From CAZOGW01 sp964579415 (GTDB lineage Bacteria > Actinomycetota > Acidimicrobiia > Spongiisociales > UBA5794): DNA of 20,139 nt. The DNA lies in assembly GCA_964579415.1 (NCBI GenBank), contig CAZOGW010000048.1, positions 1 through 20,139 on the forward strand, read 5' to 3'. The translations under genes were made by a program, and so were the position numbers. A model generated the notes under the pieces. That model was not told the origin of the DNA and ran no database searches. It saw nothing but the letters and a program-made list of their open reading frames with translations. This document shows positions 8,244 to 14,399 of the stretch, in pieces. Each line of letters opens with the position of its first letter. Positions within the stretch are counted from its first letter, which is position 1.

Positions 8244-9121
8244 TGCTGTCCGGCCTGGTCTCGGTCGTGGGCCGCCCCAATGTGGGCAAGTCCACCCTGG
8301 TCAACGCTCTGGTGGGGGAGAAGGTCGCCATCACCTCGCCGCGGCCGCAGACCACCCGCAACACCATCCGTGGCGTGCTCAACGTCGACGACCCGCCGGC
8401 GCAGATCGTGCTGGTCGACACCCCCGGGCTGCACAAGCCGCGCAACGTCCTCGGCGAGCGGCTCAACGCCATCGTCCACGGTTCGCTGGAGGACACCGAC
8501 CTGGCCCTGCTCGTTCTCGACGCCCGCCAACCCATCGGCCCGGGGGACCGGCTCATCGCAGACCGGCTCGCCGGCCTGGCCGACCGGGTGGTGGTGGCGG
8601 TCAACAAGGTCGACATCGCCACACCCGAGCAGATCGGCAGCCAGCTCACCGAGGCGGCGCAGTGGGACTTCGCCGCCTACGTTCCGCTGTCGGCCCGAAC
8701 CGGCAACGGCGTCCCCCTCCTCGTCGGGGAGTTGGTGGAGCGGCTCGGGGAAGGTCCCGCCTTCTTCCCGCCCGGAGACGTGACCGACCAGCCCGACGCC
8801 CGTCATGCCGCCGAGCTGGTGCGGGAGAAGTTCCTCTACCGCCTCACCGAGGAGTTGCCCCACTCGTTGATGGTGGTCGTCGACGACATCGAAACCCGCA
8901 AGAACGGAACGGTCTACGTCCCCGCCACCGTCTACGTGGAGAAGGAGTCGCACAAGGGCATGGTGATCGGCAAGGGTGGCAGCCTGCTCAAGCAGGTAGG
9001 TGAGCGGGCCCGGGTCGACCTGGAGCGTTTCTTCGGCGCTCCCGTCTACCTGGAAATGCGCGTGCGTGTCGAGAAGGATTGGCAGAAGAGGGAAGCCTCC
9101 CTCGACCGCCTGGGGCTATAG
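8243..9121 (+). CDS. era: GTPase Era
   Basis: Era binds the 3' end of 16S rRNA and acts as a GTP-dependent checkpoint in 30S assembly. The protein has 292 residues. It has G1 GRPNVGKST (10-18), G2 region SPRPQTTRNTI, G3 DTPG (59-62), G4 NKVD (121-124), G5 SARTG, and a C-terminal KH domain with GKGG (243-246). The frame also opens with GTG at 8240, directly before the ATG. I chose ATG 8243, which gives a TGATG one-base overlap with the previous stop. It is the last gene of the overlapping run; the next 550 bp contain no ordinary gene. Confidence 0.96.
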   Translation: MLSGLVSVVGRPNVGKSTLVNALVGEKVAITSPRPQTTRNTIRGVLNVDDPPAQIVLVDTPGLHKPRNVLGERLNAIVHGSLEDTDLALLVLDARQPIGPGDRLIADRLAGLADRVVVAVNKVDIATPEQIGSQLTEAAQWDFAAYVPLSARTGNGVPLLVGELVERLGEGPAFFPPGDVTDQPDARHAAELVREKFLYRLTEELPHSLMVVVDDIETRKNGTVYVPATVYVEKESHKGMVIGKGGSLLKQVGERARVDLERFFGAPVYLEMRVRVEKDWQKREASLDRLGL

Positions 9122-9138
9122 GCCTTCGGCCGTACTTG

Positions 9139-9187
9139 GTGATACGTAATACGTGATACGTAATACGTAATACGTGATACGTAATAC
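9139..9187. repeat. Heptamer satellite (GTRATAC)x7
   Basis: Seven head-to-tail copies of GTGATAC or GTAATAC cover exactly 49 bp, 17 bp after the era stop. Order of the third base: G, A, G, A, A, G, A. Unit junctions create TACGTR, so TACGTA palindromes recur. The block is AT-rich inside a GC-rich region. A 7-bp unit and the lack of a start signal argue against coding. Confidence 0.95.
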
Positions 9188-9205
9188 AAGACTTGCCTGG
9201 AAATC

Positions 9206-9233
9206 TGTAAGAACTCGGCTCCTGCTGTGTCCT
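9206..9233 (+). promoter_or_regulatory. ECF-type promoter-like motif, copy P1
   Basis: TGTAAG (9206-9211), 16 bases, TGTCCT (9228-9233), followed by ACC. The same two boxes with identical spacing occur at 9424 and 14354, all outside recognised genes. The geometry and the GTC core of the second box resemble promoters of ECF sigma factors. Start of transcription would be near 9240. Confidence 0.55.
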
Positions 9234-9239
9234 ACCTCT

Positions 9240-9356
9240 GGATGCAGCGACAGCATCCGGGACGACGAGCCTTCCTGAATCTCTCTCTCCTCCCTCTCAG
9301 GGAGACGCTCGATCGCCAGGCATTTACGGGGCCGCCCGCAAAGCGGCCCCGTTGCC
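9240..9356 (+). ncRNA. Candidate small RNA 1 downstream of P1
   Basis: Between motif P1 and a strong hairpin lie about 115 bases without a credible gene. Three stem-loops can be drawn: GGATGC/GCATCC (9240-9245/9253-9258), CTCCCT/AGGGAG (9290-9295/9299-9304), and the terminator-like 10-bp stem at 9326-9352. The stretch 9281-9298 is almost pure C/T and contains CCTCC, able to pair with Shine-Dalgarno sequences. Bases 9288-9297 are perfectly complementary to 9489-9498 in the next unit. Expression is inferred only. Confidence 0.4.
9326..9352 (+). terminator. Strong hairpin, terminator-like
   Basis: ACGGGGCCGC (9326-9335), a 7-nt loop, and the perfect reverse complement GCGGCCCCGT (9343-9352). 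The following bases (TGCCATGT) contain only a weak T run, as is common in high-GC actinobacteria. Confidence 0.6.
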
Positions 9357-9423
9357 ATGTCCGGGTCGAGGCGGTCGCCATGGGGACACGGCCCAGGTGT
9401 CCGGAAAGAAGCTCGGTCGAGGG

Positions 9424-9451
9424 TGTAAGAAATCGTGCTGCGGCGTGTCCT
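9424..9451 (+). promoter_or_regulatory. ECF-type promoter-like motif, copy P2
   Basis: TGTAAG (9424-9429), 16 bases, TGTCCT (9446-9451), followed by ACC. It is 227 bp before the chosen ECF sigma start, so it may be the autoregulated promoter of that gene, with the leader and hairpin between. Confidence 0.55.
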
Positions 9452-9502
9452 ACCTGTACTCCTCGACTTTGGCAGCCAAGGCGGGCCAAGAGGGAGGATG
9501 GG

Positions 9503-9538
9503 ATGGCGGACGGAGGCCCATGGGAAATCAGGGGCTGA
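9503..9538 (+). CDS. Possible 11-residue leader peptide MADGGPWEIRG
   Basis: ATG 9503 has GGGAGG at 9492-9497 with five-base spacing, good by the standards of this window, and runs 11 codons to TGA (9536-9538). Its start codon is in the left arm (9501-9508) and its stop directly precedes the right arm (9539-9546) of a perfect 8-bp stem, so translation would open or block the stem. A longer frame from ATG 9498 is possible but has no spacing to the Shine-Dalgarno. Very short frames occur by chance; confidence is low. Confidence 0.3.
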   Translation: MADGGPWEIRG

Positions 9539-9549
9539 CGCCATCCGAC

Positions 9550-9589
9550 CGGTAGCGGGGCACCGGGTAGGGTCGGTGCCCCGCTACCG
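9550..9589 (+). terminator. Strong 15-bp hairpin, terminator or attenuator, upstream of the ECF sigma gene
   Basis: CGGTAGCGGGGCACC (9550-9564), a 10-nt loop, and the perfect complement GGTGCCCCGCTACCG (9575-9589), followed by TTCCTCTC. It separates P2 from the sigma-factor gene. Confidence 0.65.
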
Positions 9590-9677
9590 TTCCTCTCGCC
9601 GGTGAACCAGATTCCGGGAGTTCGCTGGCAGTCCCGGCACCCGGGTGGGCGCCGGGCACGAGGAGCCTGGGAGGCAC

Positions 9678-12443
9678 GTGGCTGCGCCGTTACCCGAGAG
9701 CGACGCCGATCTGGTGGCGCTGGCCCTGGACGGCCGTCAGGAGGCCTTCAGCGCGCTCTACGAGCGGTACTTCCCCTCCGTGTACGACTTCCTCTCCCGG
9801 CTGCTGCGTGACCGCGACGAGGCCGCCGACGTGGCCCAGGACACCTTCATCAAGGCGATGGAGCAGCTCGACACGCTCGAGGACAGCTCCAAGTTCAAGA
9901 GCTGGCTGTTCACCATCGCCCACCGCCGCGGCCTGAACCGTATCCGCAGCTCGAAGCGGACGGCCCCCGGCGCCGTCTCCGCCGTCGACGACGACGAGCG
10001 GGCCACCATGGCGATCGCCGACTCCGATCCCGCCATCGACCCCGAGCGTATGGCCGAGTTGCAGGAGGCCGCCGACATGGTGTGGGAGGCCGCCGCCGGT
10101 CTCGACCCCCGCACCTACACGGTGATGGACCTCCACGTCCGTCACGGCCTCGACTCGGCGGAGATCGCCGACGTGATGGGTGTCTCCAAGGGCAACGCCT
10201 ACACCATGGTGAGCCGCATGAAGGATGCCTTCTCGGCGTCGCTGGGCACCTACCTGGTGGTGCGCAACGCCTCCGACGAGTGCCGTGAGCTGGCGGGCAT
10301 CGTGGGGGACCGGGGCGAGGACCTCACCCCCCAGCTCCGTCGCAAGGTCGACCGCCACATCCGCCGCTGTGACACCTGCTCGGCCAACCGGGTCCGCCTC
10401 GACCCGGTCACGGTCTTCGCCACCCTGATGCTGGTCCCGGTCCCCATCGGCCTCCAGGCGGGGATATGGGGAGGCGTCGCCGCAGGCGCCACCGCCGCCG
10501 CCGGCGCAGCCGCGGGCGCCACCGCGGCAGGCGCAGGTGGTTCCGTCGCCGGCGCCCAGACGTCGGGCACCGCCGCCGCCGGCGCCCCAACGTCGGGCAC
10601 CGCCGCCGCCGGCGCCGGCGTCAGCGCCACCTCGGGGATCGTGATGGGTGTCGCCGCCGCCGGGGTGGTAGCCGCCCTGGTGGCCGCGGTGGCGTTCTCG
10701 GGCGGTGGTGGGGACGGGCCCCTCCCCACCGAGCCGCCACCGGCGGTAGCCGCCGGCGAGGACGGGGGCCTTCCCCTGGCGTCAGTGCCGCCCACCGTGC
10801 CAGAAGCCACCGCCCTGCAAGCCACCGAGCCCCAAGCCAACGTGGCGGTCGCCGAACCCGAGGCACCGCCCTCGACCGTGGCGCCCCCGACGACGGTGCC
10901 GCCCGACACCACGACATCCACCACCCAGCCTCCCACCACGACCACCACGACGGCGGCACCGGACGACCCGGTCGTACCCGGGCCGGGCCGGGTGAAACTC
11001 GATGAGGACGGGTCGTATCACTTCGACCCCCTGGAAGGGGCCTACGATCCGTTGGGCCGGGATCTGGTCGTCTCCGCCTACGACGCCACCACCGCGGCCG
11101 GGGGGACCGTCGTCGAGGGCAGCCTTATCTACACCCCGCCACCCGATTACAACGGCAGCGACTCGTTCACCTACACGGTGAGTGCCGGCTCGGCGGAAGT
11201 GGTGATCCGGGTCCAGGTCGATGTGACGTCGGTGCCCGACCCTCCCCGCCCCCCGCCGGGCGACCTGGCGATCACAGCCCGGGAGGACACCCCGGTCACC
11301 GTCGACGGGTTGGAGGGCTGGGAGGACCCCGACGGCGGGGCGTTACGACTGGTCGCCGAACGGGCCGAGACCCGCCGCGGCGGCACCGCCCGCATCAGGC
11401 GCGACGGCACCATCGTCTACACGCCGCCGCCGGATTTCTCCGGATCCGACCGGTTCAGCTACCGGGTCACCAACGACTCCAAGACGGTGGCCGCCACCGC
11501 AGCCGTGACCGTGGTCCCCGCCCCCGACGACCCCCGGGTCTCCGACCTCACCGCCACCGCGCCCGAGAACACCCCCATCGGCGCCCACCTCGGGACACTC
11601 CGCATCGTCGAGCCCGACGGTGACGACTACACCGTGAAGGTCGGTTCCGGTGTGATCGCCGTCGACACCGCCGGGAAGGTGACATTGAAGGCCCGCCTCG
11701 ACCACGAGACGGCCCCGCTGCTGGTGGTGCCGGTCACCGTCACCGACAGCACCGGTCGCAGCGCCACCGCCACCATCACGGTCCACGTCACCGACGTCAA
11801 CGAGGCTCCCACGGTTTCGCCTGCCGCCTTCAGCGTCCCGGTGCGGACACCCCAAGGCGCAGGGGTGGGGCGGGTGACCGCCACCGACCCCGACGACGGC
11901 GACAGCCTCGGCTTCTCGCTCTCCGGGGGTGGGGGCATGTTCGCCATCGACGGGAACGGGAGGGTCAAGGTGGCGGGCGACCTGTCGGCCGGGCAGGTGG
12001 CCGTCACCGTCACCGCCACCGACCGTGGCGGTCTTACCGGTTCGGCGACGGTCACCGTCAGCGTCCTCCCCGAGCCGCCACCGACCATCTCCGACGTCGC
12101 TGTCGATCCCGACACCATCCACCGCAACGTGGGCGACCGGGTCTGCCCCGCCGGGGCCCGCACCACCGTGCTCACCGCCACCGTCGGCGGAACCGCCATC
12201 TCGGCGACGGTGCACTGGCGGGTGGTCGTCGGTAACCGTGAGCGGTCGGGAACGGTGGCGCCCGAGATGAGCGGCGATCGCCTCGTCGCCTCCTTCACCC
12301 TGGTTGGCAACACCGGCGGTCAGCCAGATGAGAAGGGGACGCTGCTGTTCACCATCGTCGTCACCGGCGCCGACGGGGCCCAGGCATCCGCCACCGCCCC
12401 CACGGTGCGGGTGCTGCCCTGTCCCCCGTCAAACCAGCGCTGA
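9678..12443 (+). CDS. Transmembrane ECF sigma factor fused to zinc anti-sigma-like module and extracytoplasmic cadherin/Tandem-95-type repeats
   Basis: The 921-residue protein joins modules that are normally separate. Residues 8-95: sigma region 2 (DVAQDTFIKAM, FKSWLFTIAHRRGLNRIRS). 144-191: sigma region 4 helix-turn-helix (SAEIADVMGVSKGNAYTMVS). 202-234: C202-x24-H227-x3-C231-x2-C234, the ligand pattern of zinc-binding anti-sigma (ZAS) domains. 243-320: a hydrophobic then Ala/Gly-rich stretch, including a 10-residue tandem repeat. 320-341: probable membrane helix. 398-430: Thr/Pro linker. 435-615: two repeats with YTPPPD(Y/F)xGSDxF(T/S)Y. 620-796: two cadherin-like repeats (ENTPIG, LDHE, DVNEAP). 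The rest is an unassigned beta-rich domain with two cysteines. I chose GTG 9678 with GGGAGG at 9669-9674 (spacing tight); GTG 9645 would add 11 residues. Predicted topology: sigma inside, repeats outside. ECF groups with fused zinc and membrane extensions are known in Actinobacteria; the role here is unknown. Confidence 0.88.
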   Translation: MAAPLPESDADLVALALDGRQEAFSALYERYFPSVYDFLSRLLRDRDEAADVAQDTFIKAMEQLDTLEDSSKFKSWLFTIAHRRGLNRIRSSKRTAPGAVSAVDDDERATMAIADSDPAIDPERMAELQEAADMVWEAAAGLDPRTYTVMDLHVRHGLDSAEIADVMGVSKGNAYTMVSRMKDAFSASLGTYLVVRNASDECRELAGIVGDRGEDLTPQLRRKVDRHIRRCDTCSANRVRLDPVTVFATLMLVPVPIGLQAGIWGGVAAGATAAAGAAAGATAAGAGGSVAGAQTSGTAAAGAPTSGTAAAGAGVSATSGIVMGVAAAGVVAALVAAVAFSGGGGDGPLPTEPPPAVAAGEDGGLPLASVPPTVPEATALQATEPQANVAVAEPEAPPSTVAPPTTVPPDTTTSTTQPPTTTTTTAAPDDPVVPGPGRVKLDEDGSYHFDPLEGAYDPLGRDLVVSAYDATTAAGGTVVEGSLIYTPPPDYNGSDSFTYTVSAGSAEVVIRVQVDVTSVPDPPRPPPGDLAITAREDTPVTVDGLEGWEDPDGGALRLVAERAETRRGGTARIRRDGTIVYTPPPDFSGSDRFSYRVTNDSKTVAATAAVTVVPAPDDPRVSDLTATAPENTPIGAHLGTLRIVEPDGDDYTVKVGSGVIAVDTAGKVTLKARLDHETAPLLVVPVTVTDSTGRSATATITVHVTDVNEAPTVSPAAFSVPVRTPQGAGVGRVTATDPDDGDSLGFSLSGGGGMFAIDGNGRVKVAGDLSAGQVAVTVTATDRGGLTGSATVTVSVLPEPPPTISDVAVDPDTIHRNVGDRVCPAGARTTVLTATVGGTAISATVHWRVVVGNRERSGTVAPEMSGDRLVASFTLVGNTGGQPDEKGTLLFTIVVTGADGAQASATAPTVRVLPCPPSNQR
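10548..10616 (+). repeat. 30-bp in-frame tandem repeat inside the ECF sigma gene
   Basis: Units at 10548-10577 and 10578-10607 match at 28 of 30 bases and a third begins at 10608. They encode AGAQTSGTAA, AGAPTSGTAA, AGA. The segment lies between the zinc module and the membrane helix, so copy-number change would vary tether length without a frameshift. Confidence 0.8.
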
Positions 12444-12707
12444 GACCTGTCCCGCCAGGGCGACGTCCTTCCCGGTGAGGGCGCCGGCGGAGTGGGTGGT
12501 GAGGCGGAGGGTGACCTTGTTCCAGCGGATGTCGATGTCGGGGTGGTGGTCGGCGGCCTCGGCGAGGAAGCCGACGCGCACCACGAAGGCGATGGCCGCG
12601 GCGAAGCCGTCGAACACGAAGGTGCGGCTGATTTCTTCGCCGTCGACGGTCCACTCCGGCTGATCGGCTGCGAACCTTTCCCGGCCGGCGTCGTCAAGTG
12701 GTTCCAT
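12429..12707 (-). CDS. 4a-hydroxytetrahydrobiopterin dehydratase (PCD/DCoH family)
   Basis: The enzyme dehydrates pterin-4a-carbinolamine to quinonoid dihydropterin, recycling the cofactor of aromatic amino acid hydroxylases; many bacterial members have no known hydroxylase partner. The 92-residue protein has the family core: FDGFAAAIAFVVRVGFLAEAADHHPDIDIRWNKV, here cited in parts as FLAEAADHHPDIDIRW and THSAGALTGKDVALA, with the catalytic His pair in DHHPD. The frame is open to 12797, but ATG 12707 begins the family-like sequence and lies six bases after a GATAAT box, suggesting a leaderless transcript. Its 3' end overlaps the convergent ECF gene by 15 bp. It is divergent from recO. Confidence 0.88.
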   Translation of the reverse strand: MEPLDDAGRERFAADQPEWTVDGEEISRTFVFDGFAAAIAFVVRVGFLAEAADHHPDIDIRWNKVTLRLTTHSAGALTGKDVALAGQVSALV

Positions 12708-12713
12708 CAGCCC

Positions 12714-12719
12714 ATTATC
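12714..12719 (-). promoter_or_regulatory. -10 box (GATAAT on minus strand) for the pterin dehydratase gene
   Basis: GATAAT ends six bases before ATG 12707, the spacing expected for leaderless transcription. No clear -35 element is seen. Confidence 0.45.
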
Positions 12720-12782
12720 GCCTCTGCGACATCGGCCGGCGTCGGACGTCCGCGATTGCCGGGGACAGCGGGCGGGCGGCGG

Positions 12783-12788
12783 TAGCCT
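12783..12788 (+). promoter_or_regulatory. -10 box (TAGCCT) for recO, leaderless type
   Basis: TAGCCT fits TANNNT and ends seven bases before ATG 12796; no Shine-Dalgarno is visible. The 88-bp divergent gap therefore holds two back-to-back promoters. Confidence 0.4.
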
Positions 12789-12795
12789 GGCGGCC

Positions 12796-13515
12796 ATGGG
12801 CCTCCGCCACGACCAGGGGATCGTTCTCCGTGGCTACCCGTTCGGCGACGCCGACCGGGTCGTCGTGCTGCTCAGCCCCAACCGGGGCAAGCTGCGCGCC
12901 GTGGCCAAGGGGATCCGCAAGACCAAGAGCCGCTTCGGCGGGCGCCTCGAGCCCTTCACCCACGTCGACCTGGTGGTGTACGAGGGGAGGAGCCTGGACA
13001 CCATCACCGCGGTGTCGACCATCGAGGCGTTCCACAGGCTGCGTCAGGACCTCGACTCGGTGGTGGCGGCGGGGACGATGGTGGAGGTTGCCGATATCGT
13101 CGCCCAGGAGAACGAGAGCTCGGTGAGGCTCTTCCTCCTCCTCCAGCGCGGGCTGCGGGCGCTCGACTGCGGCGAACTCCACCCCGACCTGACCGCGGCG
13201 TTCCTGCTCAAAGCCGCAGAGGTGGTGGGCATGGCGCCGTCCCTGGTCAACTGTGCCGGCTGCGGGCGCCCCGACGGTCTCACCCGCTTCAGCTTCGGCG
13301 CCGGGGGGGCCCTGTGCGACGGGTGCCGCACCGCCGGCGCCTATGCGCTGCGGGGAGGTCTCACCGAGTACCTGGCGCTGCTCTCGTCCAGCGAGCTCGA
13401 CGCCCTGCCCGCCCCGGACCCGTCGCTGTCGCCCGACGCCACCGGGATCGCCCGCCGCTTCCTCGAGTACCACCTGGAACGCCGGCTGCTCTCACCGGCG
13501 ATCCTCGATGGCTGA
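12796..13515 (+). CDS. recO: DNA repair protein RecO
   Basis: RecO loads RecA on SSB-coated single-stranded DNA in the RecFOR pathway and anneals complementary strands. The 239-residue protein starts with the OB-fold region (GIVLRGYPFGDADRVVVLLS, with KLRAVAKGIRK), then a helical domain, and a zinc cluster with C153/C156 (NCAGCG) and C174/C177 (LCDGC). Length is typical. Start ATG 12796 follows a TANNNT box without a Shine-Dalgarno. The 3' end overlaps uppS by 8 bp. In many actinobacteria recO lies near era; here about 3.7 kb of other material lies between. Confidence 0.94.
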   Translation: MGLRHDQGIVLRGYPFGDADRVVVLLSPNRGKLRAVAKGIRKTKSRFGGRLEPFTHVDLVVYEGRSLDTITAVSTIEAFHRLRQDLDSVVAAGTMVEVADIVAQENESSVRLFLLLQRGLRALDCGELHPDLTAAFLLKAAEVVGMAPSLVNCAGCGRPDGLTRFSFGAGGALCDGCRTAGAYALRGGLTEYLALLSSSELDALPAPDPSLSPDATGIARRFLEYHLERRLLSPAILDG

Positions 13516-14290
13516 CGCCGCGGCACCGCCCGCCGGCGCGACCGTCGACCTCACCGGGATCGACCTGGAGCGGGTACCCCGCCACGTCGGGTTGATCCTC
13601 GACGGCAACGGGCGGTGGGCCAACGCCCGCGGCCTTCCCCGCACCGCCGGGCACCTCGCCGGCGAGGGGGCGCTGTTCGATACCGTCGAGGGAGCACTCC
13701 AGCTCGGCATCGGGTGGCTCACCGCCTACACCTTCTCCACCGAGAACTGGGCACGCTCCGACGACGAGGTCGCCTTCCTGATGTGGTTCAACGAGGACCT
13801 GCTGGTGCGTCGCCGCGACGACCTCCACGCCCAGGGGGTGCGCATGCTCTTCGCCGGAGACATGGACGATCCCCGCATCCCCGACCGCAACCGGGTGCAC
13901 ATGGCCGAGGCCGCCGAGATGACCGCGGGCAACGACCGGCTCAGCCTGGTGTTCGCCTTCAACTACGGGGGTCGCGTCGAGATCGCCACCGCCGCCCGCA
14001 GGATCGCCCGGGCCGTCGCCGCCGGCGAGATCGACCCCGCCGCAGTCGACGTCGAGACCGTCGCCGCCAACCTGTACGTTCCCGAGATGCCCGAGGTCGA
14101 CCTGGTGATCCGCTCGTCGGGGGAGAACCGCATCTCCAACTTCCTCATCTGGCAGGCCGCCTACGCCGAGATGTGGTTCCCCGGCATCCTCTGGCCCGAC
14201 TTCAACCGCCACCACCTCGCCGACGCGGTGCGCGAGTACCAGCGCCGCGATCGCCGCTTCGGCGCCGCTGTCGACCGCATCGAGACCTGA
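13508..14290 (+). CDS. uppS: Isoprenyl transferase / undecaprenyl diphosphate synthase (UppS family)
   Basis: This cis-prenyltransferase extends farnesyl or geranyl diphosphate with isopentenyl diphosphate to make the polyprenyl carrier for cell-wall synthesis. The 260-residue protein has LDGNGRWA with catalytic D32, FSTENW, the C-terminal signature IRSSGENRISNFLIWQ (commonly IRTGGE or IRTSGE in relatives), and WPDF. ATG 13508 overlaps the recO stop by 8 bp; the frame is open further upstream but only as an out-of-frame reading of recO. Product chain length cannot be told from sequence. recO-uppS is a conserved pair. Confidence 0.94.
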   Translation: MADAAAPPAGATVDLTGIDLERVPRHVGLILDGNGRWANARGLPRTAGHLAGEGALFDTVEGALQLGIGWLTAYTFSTENWARSDDEVAFLMWFNEDLLVRRRDDLHAQGVRMLFAGDMDDPRIPDRNRVHMAEAAEMTAGNDRLSLVFAFNYGGRVEIATAARRIARAVAAGEIDPAAVDVETVAANLYVPEMPEVDLVIRSSGENRISNFLIWQAAYAEMWFPGILWPDFNRHHLADAVREYQRRDRRFGAAVDRIET

Positions 14291-14353
14291 CAGCGGCGTC
14301 CGGTCCCGGCTGCCGTCACGGTGTCGGCATCATCGAGGCCCTGCCCTCGCGCC

Positions 14354-14381
14354 TGTAAGAAACTGGCGCCTGGTGTGTCCC
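14354..14381 (+). promoter_or_regulatory. ECF-type promoter-like motif, copy P3
   Basis: TGTAAG (14354-14359), 16 bases, TGTCCC (14376-14381), then ACC. It lies just ahead of a strong Shine-Dalgarno (14389-14396) and a small gene at 14400. The match to P1 and P2, 5 kb away, includes both boxes, the AA after the first box and the ACC after the second. Confidence 0.55.
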
Positions 14382-14399
14382 ACCCTCTGAGGAGGGACT

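Larger units (their letters stand above)
9458..9592 (+). ncRNA. Candidate leader or small RNA 2 (possible attenuator) upstream of the ECF sigma gene
   Basis: From P2 the predicted transcript contains an 8-bp stem GGATGGCG/CGCCATCC (9501-9508/9539-9546) and then the 15-bp terminator-like stem (9550-9589). A Shine-Dalgarno GGGAGG (9492-9497) precedes a tiny frame whose ATG (9503-9505) lies inside the first stem and whose stop falls just before the closing strand. This resembles a leader-peptide attenuator; it could also be a discrete sRNA. Confidence 0.4.

Noticed and set aside
9116..9544. Frames on both strands across the era-sigma gap (including ITYYVLR-like repeats on the minus strand)
   Set aside because: The peptide repeats are just the heptamer satellite read in frame; the frames cross strong hairpins and have no good ribosome binding site.
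9645..9677. GTG 9645 as start of the sigma gene
   Set aside because: No ribosome binding site at a proper distance and the 11 extra residues are unlike ECF N-termini; GTG 9678 with GGGAGG just upstream is preferred.
9122..12795. Classical mobile element carrying the sigma gene
   Set aside because: No transposase, integrase, terminal inverted repeats or tRNA attachment site could be found in or beside the block.
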